This document shows positions 44,701 through 56,900 of a stretch of DNA of 64,000 nucleotides, piece after piece. The translations under genes were made by a program, and so were the position numbers. The notes under the pieces are model-generated. The model made no database searches. It had not been told where the DNA came from and saw only the letters and a program-made list of their open reading frames with translations. Origin of the DNA: Bemisia tabaci (Eukaryota; Arthropoda; Insecta; Hemiptera; Aleyrodidae). Numbering within the stretch: the first letter of the stretch is position 1; the number at the start of each line of letters is the position of its first letter. Location of the stretch: NCBI RefSeq assembly GCF_918797505.1, contig NC_092797.1, positions 39,631,372-39,695,371 on the forward strand. Reading direction: 5' to 3'.

Positions 44701-47700
44701 CTCCATTCTGGGCTAATGATCCATCTAACCTATGTATTTCTTTCTTTTGCGTCTATTGACCTCTCTTTCTGTCTCTCTTTTGTTTCTTAAAATGAGAAAA
44801 AAAATTGCCTCTTAACCCCTACACAATTCTCCTGCTATATTTATCACTTAGATTTACCAAGTCTCAATGTAGATTCTATATCTAACCTACATTTTTGGTG
44901 TCAAGTAAAAATAACAAAATATATTAATTCCCTTGTTGCGTACTGGAAAGAGCTGGCTTTAGTGACAAAGAAGGTAGCTGAATACCGCTGGTCTTAATTT
45001 GTTCTATTATTTTATGTCCTTCCCTCTTGTTTTGAGAAAATGTACATGCAAAAAGATAGAAGAAAGTATCTACCATTCGAACGTCATTATTGCAAAAAGG
45101 AGTCTCAGCCCAGGGAAACATATCCTTCCTCTTTGTAAGCACCCATTTTATATGCACTGAAGTGCTGAAGTCGAATTGAACTTCAAGCTACAAACCAGAG
45201 AGGCATCCTTGGAGTAACCTTGTATTCATTTGGATGCATTAGTGGTACATTTTTTATATCGGTGCCTGAAGGTCGTAGGTAGGCAGCCAGTGAAACAGAG
45301 ATGATCATCTGTTTAAGGTATTTACCTCAGAACTTTTTTTAAGGTAAAATCCATGGATATATTATTCATCATCCGGTCAAACTTCATGACCAGGTCGCCA
45401 AAAAATCATGCTGGTGGATTAGATCATGAAGTAAGAAAGATTACAGAATATAAATGATCTTTTTACCCTTATTTTTCGGCGGTTGTTTTTGTTGTGGTTT
45501 CCAGCAATCTGTAGGTTTCTTGATGAGATCAGTTGCTCGTATATAATATGTAGATGTTTTCTATTTGATGCCTTCTTCATCTCCTCCCCTAAAAATCTTG
45601 AAATTATTCAAATTATTGGGGATAACTTCAAGTGCGCTGGCCCATCAAAAAAGACGAGAACATAAGCGATGCTTAAAAGCTACAAAGCTCCCAGTTTTTT
45701 TCGTCAAGATGTGACCCTCTCCTCCTCTTTCAATTATCTATCGTGTGGTTGATCGTCGTGCACGAAGTTCATCTCTATCATGTTTTTGGAATTGAACAGT
45801 TCTAACTGAACTCAGCAGGGTTTCTAATACACACAATGAGCTCTGCATCTTTTTTTCATCCTAACGGTTGCTTGTAGATGCTTAAACTTGAGCGTATCCT
45901 GTTTTCAGGTATGGCCGTGATTATTGATGTGTTTGTTGACTGTTGACTAATAAACCATCTTATTAGAAGTAAGTAAGTTAGTTTGTGGTTGTGTCGTTAA
46001 ATTGTTCATAGCCCGGTTTTTGAGTTTTGTATTGATTTACTTCTCAAATCCTTGAGCATTCTTGCGTTTATAGTGAAGGGGAGGGTTGATAGCAATGATC
46101 CTTTCACTCATTTTTAACTTTCGATCAAAGCTCTTCGTTCTTTTATTAAATTATGAGGAAATTAGCATCGTAGTTAAATTATTACGATCACAAACTGTAA
46201 AAATGGCCCGGTCAGGTAACTTCTGGTAAAATATTAAGGGCTATGTATCATCCCCCCAATAATATGCTTTTTAACTAACAACTATAAAGCTAGTGTCTTG
46301 TCACTTGATTTTAGTTCCTATTGCAGTTTATATATCACCGCAAAGCTTTTTTTAAGTTAGGAATTGCATGCTGTTTACTTCCTCTCTTTCATCAATTCTT
46401 CACCAACGAATAAATGAACCATTCACAGCGCCATAATTAACTTTGACTGATCTTAATCAGAAGTTCAATGATAAAGGTGATCTCCTCAAATTGGACAGTG
46501 GCAATTCGGACGTTGCTTTTAAATTGATGAGAAGTTGTAAGGAATAGTTACTTAATGTTCTCATGTATGTTCGAGTGAGCTTCCCCATGACTTGTCGAAA
46601 AATACTGTTGTAGCAGAGTGGCTTCTGCTAAATATCTGCCTTACTCTGCACAGTTCTCAACAAAAAGAGAGAGAAATCGCCTAGACCTGAGCCTATCGGA
46701 AGAGGATTTTTATCTTTGAAAGGGTGCACAACCAGCCAAATAGTGTAAAGTTAAACAAGACAATGTTGCACTTTCTGTAATGCACATTTGCTACTCCCTT
46801 TGTGCTCTCATATACCTTCTTTTATCATACGTGCATGCCTTGCCTTGGTTTGCCTCACTTGAAACTTGTTCATGTTTCAAGATATTAGTCAGATACTTGA
46901 ATCATTAACACTGAAAAAATAGGGTTGGTGAAAAAGCAAGTCTAGCATATCGTTTGATTAACACAGCGATTACTGCAAAAAATGCAGCTTGTCAGTGCAC
47001 TGCACTTCTTATCGCACTATTTAGCAAGCACAGGTCTATCGCATTTTTTGAACAAGAAGTCTGATTTTGTTGTCTATAATGCATTGAATTTGCTTAGGAT
47101 TTATTGGCTTTTTGCTTCATAACACTTGTTTTCATGTATACCTTAATGTGGGGCGATCAGAATTTTTTTCTTTAAATTCCTGTGATGGAAAACTCACTTT
47201 ATACTGACGTGTGTAACTTGAACAATCAACTACGTAACAATTTCCTTGCTACGTCAGTATTGTAAAAATAAATCAATCGAGCAAAAGTTCGCAAAGTGCA
47301 CAGTAGTTTCTTGTTTAGTGTCCTGTGCATTTTCTCCTCATTTGTTACGCCATTCTCTCTTGCTCACTCTCTGTGTGCACATTTTGAATAGGTTATCTCA
47401 TCATTATTATATCATTAATTTCATTCGCTCATTGTAATTTTGGTGCCCCAGTCCGAAACTTTCTAAAAATGAACTTTCTCAGCTGCCTTGGCACCTATGT
47501 TTGACAAACCCTCACAATTTAACTGGACGTGTTCAAGGTTCTCTACTTAATATTTCCTAAGAGAACCAGGAGTCCCCTCCAATTTCCCTGCATGCAGATG
47601 TTACCTCAATGATAGCTATTGACATTTTTGGCAGGAATGTGTATGTAGTTGAGAGAAGAAGAACAATAATAGCACATTCTGTAGGTAATTAAGTCTTTCA

Positions 47701-48725
47701 ACTTTTCCCTGATTGTTCCGAATTTTACTCAATCATTAAGACTCAATTAGTTAGTTTTAATTATTTCAAGCTCCCAATTTTTCCTCCCCTCTCTCTCTCT
47801 CTCTCTCTCTCTCATTGGCATTCAAATCCTACATTCAAACAAAACATTTCTCTCCTACATTCAAATAAATACTACAAATTACTGTTTTTAAAAGTTTAAT
47901 AACCAATAGAAATGTCTTATTGACGGCCTTTATCATGCCTCATTTTGTCAATTCAGACCTTTAAAGGAATTATGAATTTTTTTAACAACTTACTACCTTC
48001 ATATCTTCATTTGCTAGTATTTTTACCTAGGGAGTGTAAAATGAAGATTCCATTAAGGGTGAAACTGGCCCCTCCCTTTTTGCTTCGGGCGATTTTGGGA
48101 TCCATCCAAGCCCATATTACCCTTTGACAGAAACAAGTTGGTTTTTTGACAATTTACTTTAATTATGAAATATCACTAATAGTATAATAGGTAGCAGTCT
48201 AAAATGGTCAGTTTCGATGGTTAGCTGCCGTTTCTGAGTACATTCACGATGAAAATCTGTTAATATCATGTCTAAGCTGAAAGAATTATATAAAACTACA
48301 AGGGTTTGTTATTTTAAAATATTTGTAGCGAATCAACCTGACCTTGTAAAGTGATGCTACCCTTCTGGGAAGAGATTAATTTCGTCCCTTGTCCGAATAT
48401 ATCCTCCAATTATTCTGCGGTTTTGCGTACTTTTACCTTAGAGATTTCAAAATGTGGATGTAGAGAACTATTCTATTAAATTAGCTTTCTAATTTCATAT
48501 TTTGTCTCGTTTTTCAGGGAAAGAAGCGTGGAAGACCGTGATGATTTTCATCAGGGAGGCGTGGAAATTACTGAAGTTACGGAGGAGCCAGATGAGAAAG
48601 AAGAATCCGAAATTAACGAGCCATCAAATATCCTAGAGCCCGGAGACCTCAGGCGGAAACGTGATCACGATCATGAAGATGTGCCTGCAAGAAAATCAAA
48701 AAAATCCACAAAGAAACAAAAATAA
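38729..48725 (+). CDS. Mlf: Myeloid leukemia factor homologue (5 coding exons, 296 aa)
   Basis: MLF proteins shuttle between nucleus and cytoplasm. In flies Mlf acts with transcription factors and the co-chaperone DnaJ-1. Exons: 38729..38793, 39861..40125, 41081..41282, 42048..42198, 48518..48725. Phases agree and the total is 891 nt including TAA. The N-terminus is Met/Gly/Phe-rich (MFGSMMGGFDMGMGFDDDD, then NPFGGMFG repeats). The MLF core follows in exon 3, with VYQASSSTR, PGGVKETKKT, KKMQIGHHIGERAHVIE and QEFINLEE, all diagnostic of the family. Exon 4 gives ADSFNHEWM and a His/Arg-rich stretch. The tail is acidic then basic (RRKRDHDHED, KKSTKKQK), suiting a nuclear signal. Intron 4 is 6.3 kb; alternative exons there cannot be excluded. 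Confidence 0.95.
40783..40987. mobile_element. hAT-like MITE in Mlf intron 2
   Basis: The ends CAGTGGCGTAGACC and inverted TAGTTACGTCACTG enclose about 205 bp with long C runs near both ends. The flanks ACTCACAA (left) and ACCCGCAA (right) agree at 6 of 8 bases, a likely decayed 8-bp duplication. The ends resemble family D. Confidence 0.65.
44160..44650. repeat. Diverged inverted-repeat element in Mlf intron 4
   Basis: The left arm has GAATGCTGACCAAAAGTCAT after TTTATTGCATCAAAAACTC. The right arm is the inverse, with TTTGTCAGCATTCACAGATG and AGTTTAATGCAATAAAAAAT. The arms are about 80 bp and perhaps 75-80% identical by eye. The centre is not symmetric. It is likely an old MITE or foldback. 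Confidence 0.6.
47788..47813. repeat. (CT)n microsatellite
   Basis: A run of CT dinucleotides (CTCTCTCTCTCTCTCT) after CCCCT, in Mlf intron 4. Confidence 0.9.
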
Positions 48726-49268
48726 ATCGCTGAACTTTTCCTATGATCTAATCTATCTGTGAGAATATTGTGTAAGTTATGTGCAAATCCCTCTCTAGTC
48801 CGTCATAGTTGCAAGTACGGACTATCTCTAAAATTTTTGATAAAGCTTGAAGTGAAAATTGTCAGCTGTGCTGGAAAAAGTCTCGAAGTTATTACTTCAA
48901 GTCCTGACAGTATGATTCTCTCCCCCCCCCCCCCTCCATAATTCAGTCGTTCCAATGAACATTTTGAATTTTTTTTATCTAAACAACATAAGTCACATCA
49001 TGGCTAAGACTCGTTAAAGCCATCACTATGAATGAAAACCATGAACTATATCTAAAGCGAGCTTGCAATGGGCTAGAAACATCCAAAAGCTTAAGATACT
49101 TAAACGGATACTTTTTTACTGTTTTTGGTCACTTCATTTCAATAGTCTTCTCAGTGCATGGCCAGCCTCTTTGGAATCAAATTTCTCACTCATCTCTTCA
49201 GGGTTTCCCAAATTGAGCATGTCATACCTAAAAAGCATTGCTGTCCAATTTCTTTAAAGTGCTAAATT

Positions 49269-49287
49269 CCCCCCCCCCCCCCCCCCC
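49269..49287. repeat. Poly(C) tract
   Basis: An uninterrupted run of 19 C downstream of Mlf. Similar C-runs occur at about 48921 and 40941. Confidence 0.9.
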
Positions 49288-52017
49288 AACCCGAGTTGGC
49301 TCAAGTTGACATGGTGTGCGACAATCTTTGGATTTAATTACAAGAGGCTTATCTTTTTGGAAAAACAAACTTCGTACAAAGTACCAATTTTAAATTAGTG
49401 GAGGACAAGTGGGTTTCTTGCAATATAGCTGCACCAAATTCCTGCAACAGAAACTCTCAGATTTGAACTTATCTTCAAACACGTCGTAATAGTGATTTGT
49501 AGAAAGTGAATTCCTTGTCGGAAAGTTATACATAATGAGTATCCTTCTAATAAATGGTTTATATTTTATTATTATTATTTTTTCTTTCAAATTATTTATC
49601 GTTATAAACATTGTGTTCAAGATGCTTTCCTTATATTGGAGTGTCTATCAAACATTTCTAGCTTTCGTACTTTTTTCTTTTATTATTTTTATTTGCTTTT
49701 TTTTTTTTTTTTTTTTTTTTTACGATACTTTAATGCTGATTAACATTATTCTGATGGTTAGATATTGCAGGTTTTTGGTTTTCTGTCATTAATAGCTATG
49801 TCTTGTCTTATTTTTTTTTCTGTATTTTCGAGGGAGTTCAAAAATTCAACCAGGAGAAATTTTGAGACTACAACCTTATAAACATAGGAGTGTAAAGGAT
49901 AACATGTCACAAAATTAATTAACACTTCAAAATACCTAGATTAAAAGAAGGAAAAGTTTTGTATTCTTAGCAATTTACAGCTACTCTGTCTGTCAAGTAA
50001 GTTCCTGAACTTCTTAAATTTCATGCATCAATCGGTAGAGCTAGTTATTGATTTTAGAACTCTCTATCTTATTGTCTTGGTCAATTCCACCTCTCCATTT
50101 CATTCCATTTATCTCTCTAATTTACCCCACAACAGGGTTCGAATGAAACATCTGAAAGGCGCGTGTTCATGTGACCTCATCAAAATCCAAGCAGAACATA
50201 TTGATCATTTCGATAACTTTGAAAATCATGTCATAAGTGAAAAATTTGCGTTTAGAAGTTACATCGTAAATAGTAAATTCTAACTTCTTGCTCGGTAAAA
50301 AAATCTATGCAGGTCAAATCAGCCATTCAACAATAACCTTTACGTCAGGCAAATGACTGGAGTATGGTTTCATACAAATTTCCCTCTTCTGATATAAGGC
50401 ACATCTAATTTTATGAAAAGAAAAAAATCAGCACACGAGAAAATACTTCTTACAAAGAGTATCTGAAATCAGTTTATGCTTGATTTGACACTGGTTTTTC
50501 ATGAGTGGGAAGCGTAGATTCACATACATACAAAATGCTATTTTCTTTCCTATAAATTGAATTTGGAAAGTTTCTGTTCGTCTGTTGTATTCAGCGTAAA
50601 ACTTTGTCAAGAAACATGTATTGCGGTGTTTAATTTTGAATCCTGTCTAGTGGTCCACTAAAATTATTCCTGAATTCCTCGCATCCAAGTTTCCTTCAAT
50701 TTATCTCCACCATCTTTAGCATTCAGCTCATGTTAAGTTTGTGTTGAATATGTGGCAAACAGCTCCTCTAGAAATAAGCAAACTCTATCGTGCAAAGGTT
50801 TACTGTATCAAGAATGGAACATGGTCTATTTTCCATGCTGTCTGTCTTTTTTTCCTGTGACTTTTGCGCCAAGCATGTAAATTTTGTTTTTAAATCATGT
50901 GAATACGAAACTTTAGTGGGGTAACTGAATATCTCTAACTTTTCTTTTAATAATTTTGTAAGTTTCCGTATGCAACCAAATCAGAGCCCCTTTACAGTCT
51001 TGCAATCCCACTTGACAATTGCTCGGAAAATCTGTTACTGCAATCAATGCAATTCATCCAGAGCTGTTTAGATTAGTGGGGGAAATAAGTGGTTCAGCAG
51101 GAACTAGGTTTGGGGTTTACGCTTAAATTCTTTTATTAAGTGAGAATAGTCGCCCCTTTCATTAGATGTTTTTAGTTATTATTTGTCACAATGAAATCAA
51201 TCCAGTTTTGAGTGCCTACATGCCCCTTTTCCTCAGAAACAAGGCAACTGATGCTGTTCCTTCCTCTGCAACCTTTTATTGAGTTTCTCTTCATTTGTGT
51301 AGAGCTGCATCAGTAAAGAAAGTAAGCCCTGTATCAATCACTAGTCCATCGCACCTTTTTTTTTTCTTCTTCCTATTCCATTCCTCTTCACTATTTTCCT
51401 TTGCGAATCCTGTCAACTCTGCCAAGGGTTTTTTGCTAGTCCTGGCAGTTCCAGAAATCAACCTTTCTACCTTGACTAGCAATGTGTATTTATTAAAATA
51501 GGCTTATTCAAAATAAATTTCAGTAATGTATCTATGTTACTTTAAGGTGAAAATAGTTTGATTTATAATTTATGATTATAGTTTATGAATAAATGTAAAA
51601 TCACTAGTTGCGTACATCTTTGATTTTCTGGATAGCTTATTACCCTAATTAATAATGATACGGATTTTTTTAATATATTAATATCAGCTGAAAGTAATTC
51701 CAATCACAAGTTTTCGTTGAATAAAATTGCCTCTGGGCAAACAATAGAATCTGAATTTAATGCATGTCTTTAGGTAGATCTACAGTACAATTACACAGAA
51801 AAACGATTTGAGAATGCATTGCTCATTCATTACTGTCCGCATTTTAAGACTCGTTCAAGAATTCCTGAAGGTCGAACGATGCTGTAGTACGTCAGGTACC
51901 AACATACAAAACTTGATAGGAAAATGTACTTGAAAAGAACTTGGAGAAAATCGTCCCTCTGAATGTTCTAAATCATTTTGACTTAGATTTTGCGATTTTC
52001 ACTTGGGGCGTTCTTCC

Positions 52018-52312
52018 TCATAGAGGAAAAAAAGGAGGTGTTAGCATCTTGAAGATTGTTTACACCAAGACGTAGGTCAGTCTAACATGACCAGCAAAAT
52101 TTGGAATTTGAACTACGAAAAACGGACCATAACGTCTGACTTTTTCCTTAAATCACCTCATGTTGAATCTCAAACACTGTATGTATAATGACTTGTTTCC
52201 TTAAACTACACCATTTCCAAGAAAATCGATGATGAAAATCGTCTGAACCAACCTACGTCATCAAAATAATCCAGGACATCCGAAATGCGAAGACCTCCTT
52301 TCTTCTCTCTAT
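52018..52312. repeat. Imperfect inverted-repeat element upstream of Cand1
   Basis: The left arm (CATAGAGGAAAAAAAGGAGG, then AGACGTAGGTCAG) pairs with the right arm, whose inverse reads CATAGAGAGAAGAAAGGAGG, then TGACGTAGGTTGG. It spans about 295 bp with 70-80 bp arms. It is non-coding. Confidence 0.6.
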
Positions 52313-53995
52313 GATACTTTCTGATTATTTCAAATTATTTTCTGAATCTTTTGTGTATTAATATCTGATACAGAATAGCATGATTTGAATTTTAGGGCTT
52401 TAAGAAAATGTTTTGTAAATTTCAAATGATCAATGCATTAATCCACTTTCATGGTGAAAATCATTATTTTTAATTACCTCAGTCCATCAAGTTTCAGTTT
52501 GCACAAGTAACATTCGTTAATTAAAGTAAATATTTAAGATAAGATAGTTACGATAGGCAAGATGTGGGTCTTCCTGAGCTGATAAAAATTTAATTTGAAA
52601 GCGCTCGTTTTTAAAATCTTATCTAAAGTGTACATTTCCCATCAAATTTTTAAGTATAGTTGTTTTCAAATAACCACCTACTCTAATATATTATCAAACA
52701 TTTATTCAAAAATTAAAAGAGACCTTGAAAGTTAGATTACCTAAAAGTATGAATTTCTAGACTTCCATTGAATGAAGGGTGCCCTAGTTGTTAGCCGTAA
52801 GCTGTCAAAGTAGTTTGGTTACAAAGTTGTAATGACAAGAGGACCCTGACTGACGTAGTTTCTGAAGTTTTGGAGCTTGCAGGAATGAACTGTTGCCAAA
52901 TGGGGCAGCGAAGCTTTGATTCAAAGGTCAGGCAGATTAGGTAGCGCTGGCCATTACCAACAAGAGCTGTGCCTGGACTTTGTGTTTCCTTGGGCTGTAT
53001 CATAAACGCACAGTTTGAGCGGCGGAACTGAAATCAAATTTGCATTTTTTTATTCCGAAATATCAGTGAAAAGAGCCTTTAAACTTGTCAGAACCTCTGA
53101 CCCAGAAACATAACTAGTAATGCCCACATATGTCTCAATATTAGGTGCAGAGAATTTCTGAATATGAGAAAAAAGAGATAAATATGTCTTCTAATGGAAT
53201 TAAAGTTTTTTGACGAAAAACTTATCTCTTACGAGGTTTTATACACTTTTTTTATTAATATTTTTTCCACTGTTAACGGATGACTGTTTTTTCAATTTCT
53301 GACTATCCAATTCTTGCCCCTTTTGCAGATAAATTTTAGAGTTACAGAAGGAATCAATATATCTTTAAACAGATAATGAATGATTACAACTATTCAAAAG
53401 CCGTACTTAATTAAGTATTTCCGAAGTCCTAATGGTAGGGTGAGCTCACTAATGGCGAGGTCTACTTTTAAATTCACCGCCTCTCACTGAGATAACGCAG
53501 TTGTACCAACCACACACATGCAAAACCTGCTAAACGCAATGGATGAACAAGTAATTTATGTATGAAATGTCAATTAAATCCTCTTTCAAAATGGATAATT
53601 TCTTAAACTTTTAAGTTCATTAAAAATTTCGACATGCTTCTCTCAACATCTCATGGAAAAAGGCCTTATCAAAGTTAAAAAGATTAATCGGTCGAAGTGA
53701 GGGAATGTTCTTCTGCTCTATTTACACATTTGGAGACAAGGTCGCCAAGTTTTTTAAAAAATATATTTTAAATTTAAAATTAATCTCTCCCTTAATCAGT
53801 TTACGCTTTGGCAACCCTGTATTGTAATTGTGTATTTTCTTTTCGTGACTGTGCGTGAACACCGCACCGGTCGTAACTGTTCCTAGTTTAATTAATTTTC
53901 GTTCATGAAGTTTTAGTAGTAACTAATTTTCCATCTAAAGTTTGTTCAATTTTTACCATCTTTGCAAGTTTATTCAGTCCGTAAACAATTTCAGG

Positions 53996-56900
53996 ATGGC
54001 GAACGTTTCGTATCAAATAGCAAACCTGCTGGAAAAGGTTAGTTTTCTTTGTAAGCCTATGGACCTATTTTAAATTTGGGAAAAAAATTAAATTCGTTTC
54101 AGTTTAAATCAATGCACTAACTAGGGTTACTTATGCCTTTATCATCAGATACAAATATCTTATGTGGACAGCAACTTCATTGGTGTGTTACATTTTGCTC
54201 TCATTAGCCGATACACTGATATCGTTTCCTTCCTTTTTATCAGTCATTATTGTCGTATGTACCCAATCATTACACTGCTGTACCTAACCGAATTTCTGTG
54301 ATACTCATAATCTCAACAGCACCAGATTGGTGATGGATGAGTTTTCCCCTGAGCTATTTACGAATGGAAGCAAAATTTCCAGCCTCTACCTTGGCTTACC
54401 AAGGTATGATGGTGTTATGTTCCCACCGGAGCTTTTTTACTTACCTATTCTTATATTTTAGTACTCCCACTAGCACTTATAAGTGAAGTGTAACACCACT
54501 TTGTCTTGTGCAGTCTGATAATTTAGTGCTCACGTTCTCCCGGTGATTGTCAGTGGGCCTTTTGCAACCGTCTATTCTCAGCATGTATGTTAGACTGTGC
54601 GTTTTACCACAGCCCAACGATTCACATGAAATTAAAACTATAGAGGGACTCAAACTCTCTGAAAGCAATTTTAAGTCAGTTGTCTTCAGCCCTCATGTTA
54701 GAAATCACTAGAAGTGTTGGCAGCCAAGTTGGCCGTTGTTTACTTACTGTTTGCAAGCGACTGTGTCACAGTTGTCCAACTGTAACCATGGATCAACCAC
54801 GGCACAACTGTGAGCAATGCTACTGTTATGTGCCGAAACATGAATCGGTCCTTTTTGCCTGACAGTCAAGAGGAAACAACTGCCAAAGATTTAGCTGATG
54901 ATACATCCAGGGAAAGGTCCATCCTCTCGAGTCTTGGCCCAACATTAGGAACATCTGTGCTTGGATTTTTTTCCACTCCTGGTTGTCTTGAACACCCATT
55001 TTACTTATTGTTGATTGACAAGGCAAGGCACCGGACTTAAATATATGAAAAAGCACTGTGTAAAGTGCCATAAGACATAGAGCATGCATGATCACTGAGA
55101 CATTAAATGTACTGCTTGCTCACTCATCATAGGTGGAGATAAAGTCAAGTATTGCTCATGTGTATTATGCTGTTGAATGGTGCTGATCTAGGTTTGGAGC
55201 TGTCAAGAGACTACTGATAATTGTGTCTCAGCGTACGATGAAGAAGCTCTTGGGAGGAATGTTAGGTTTCTCACTGTTGGCAAATAGAATAGAATAATCT
55301 CCCATTATTCTTACCAATGATAGAGGGACAGAGGAATCACAAGCATGTAATTGGTGTAGCCGTTCATTGTAGCAGAACACTATGCAACAGATCTATTATA
55401 GTCTTGGTTTTGATGTTTTTGTAGATGACATCCAGCGACAAGGATTTCCGTTTTATGGCTACGAATGATTTAATGTCAGAACTTCAAAAGGATAACATTA
55501 AACTTGATGATGACTCGGAGAGGAAGGTCGTGAAAATGCTTTTACGATTGTTAGAAGATAAGAATGGAGAAGTCCAGAATTTAGCTGTCAAGTGGTAAGT
55601 AGTAATCTTTACTTTTAAATCAATTCATTGACGCTCTTGAGCCTCTGTTAAAAATTATTTTGTTGTGAGGCATAGATGTTTACTTTTCTTTTCTTTTTGT
55701 CTTGATCATGAATTTTCTTCTGTGTTCAACTGAGCGTACATCTGCCAAACGGAACTATGTGCATAGTGGACATGAGCGCTGAGACCCATAAGAATATATG
55801 CATAACAGAATTATGTCCAACTTATCTCTTGTGACACTAAGAAATCAGGTGAATGAAGAAAGATAAATAATAAAAATAATTTACACTAATTCCTTTTTCC
55901 GACATTTTGTTTTTTGTGCTCTGTTTTCCTCATGCGCTGATTGAATCAAGAGTTAACCCTTTTTTAAGGCATGAGCTGTAGACAAAATTGTTTCGTATTA
56001 TTCTTTCATCGTTTGATCCATTAATCTTAATGATTTTCCATTTATGTTCTTATTTTGAAACTGCATACATTAGCTTGGAATGCAGTTTTGGAAAAAGGAA
56101 AGAAAGAAGAAAAAAAACATTTTTTCAAAAAATATTTTTAAGGATAAGTAAGTAAAGACTGCAAAGAATTATAATTGGACTTTCTTTACATTAACTGAAG
56201 CTCTAATTCTATTTTCAGCTCTATTTTGTTCTTAGAACTAACCTTTCATTTAGCTCTCTGCTCCTCTGCCCTGCTGCCCTCTCTGCAAATGAGTAAATTT
56301 GTCTTTCTCAAGAAGAGTGTTCCAATTTTATCATATGGCATACGATAAATTTACTGTAAGACCAGACTTTGAAGCGTTAAGTCTGGAAGGACTAACCAAA
56401 CCTAGCACCTGAACTGTTGACCTTGCCCTGATTTCCTTGCTTATTCTTACCTGAATTTGGCTTTATTGTAGTAGCCTGAGAAAATGTTGAGCACTCCTTA
56501 TACATTAGGCTCAGGCACTTAGATGATCCTTTCAATTTATGAAGAAGTTTGAATACTGCTGACAAAGATTACAGGATGTGAACTAACATTAAAGTGGTTA
56601 AATTTTAAATGACTGTACTTCGTCTCAACACTTATTCATCCAGTGTGGAAATAAAAAATCCAGTGGCTGTTCTCAACCTCCCACCAACTTTTAAAATCTG
56701 GTTTTAGAAACAATTCCCTATCATAAATTTTCTGCGGATGTCGTCTCAGAAGTCAAAAAAATCTTTTTCAGGTAGGGTAGAACTTAGCCTGTTGACATTA
56801 TACCATCTGTTCTTAAAAGTTCAAGAACATTTTTCAACAACACATTGGCTTACTGTTAAAGAAAGCAACAAATGAAATAGATTGATAATTCATCTCCTGC

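Larger units (their letters stand above)
42199..48517. other. Intron 4 of Mlf (6.3 kb)
   Basis: It holds the inverted-repeat element at 44160-44650 and a CT-rich microsatellite near 47790-47812. No exon-like sequence with good splice sites and MLF similarity was seen; the remainder is AT-rich and unremarkable. Confidence 0.6.
48726..53995. other. Intergenic region between Mlf and Cand1
   Basis: It holds the Mlf 3' UTR on the left and the Cand1 promoter and leader on the right. C-runs lie at about 48921-48934 and 49269-49287, and a T-rich tract near 49700-49720. An inverted-repeat element is at 52018-52312. AATAAA words near 51587 could serve Mlf or be chance. No coding exon was found. Confidence 0.5.

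Noticed and set aside
54810..55040. 76-codon frame in Cand1 intron 1 as an alternative exon
   Set aside because: It is not similar to any part of CAND1. Exon 1 joins exon 2 in phase 0 to give the expected sequence without it, and no good splice sites bracket it.
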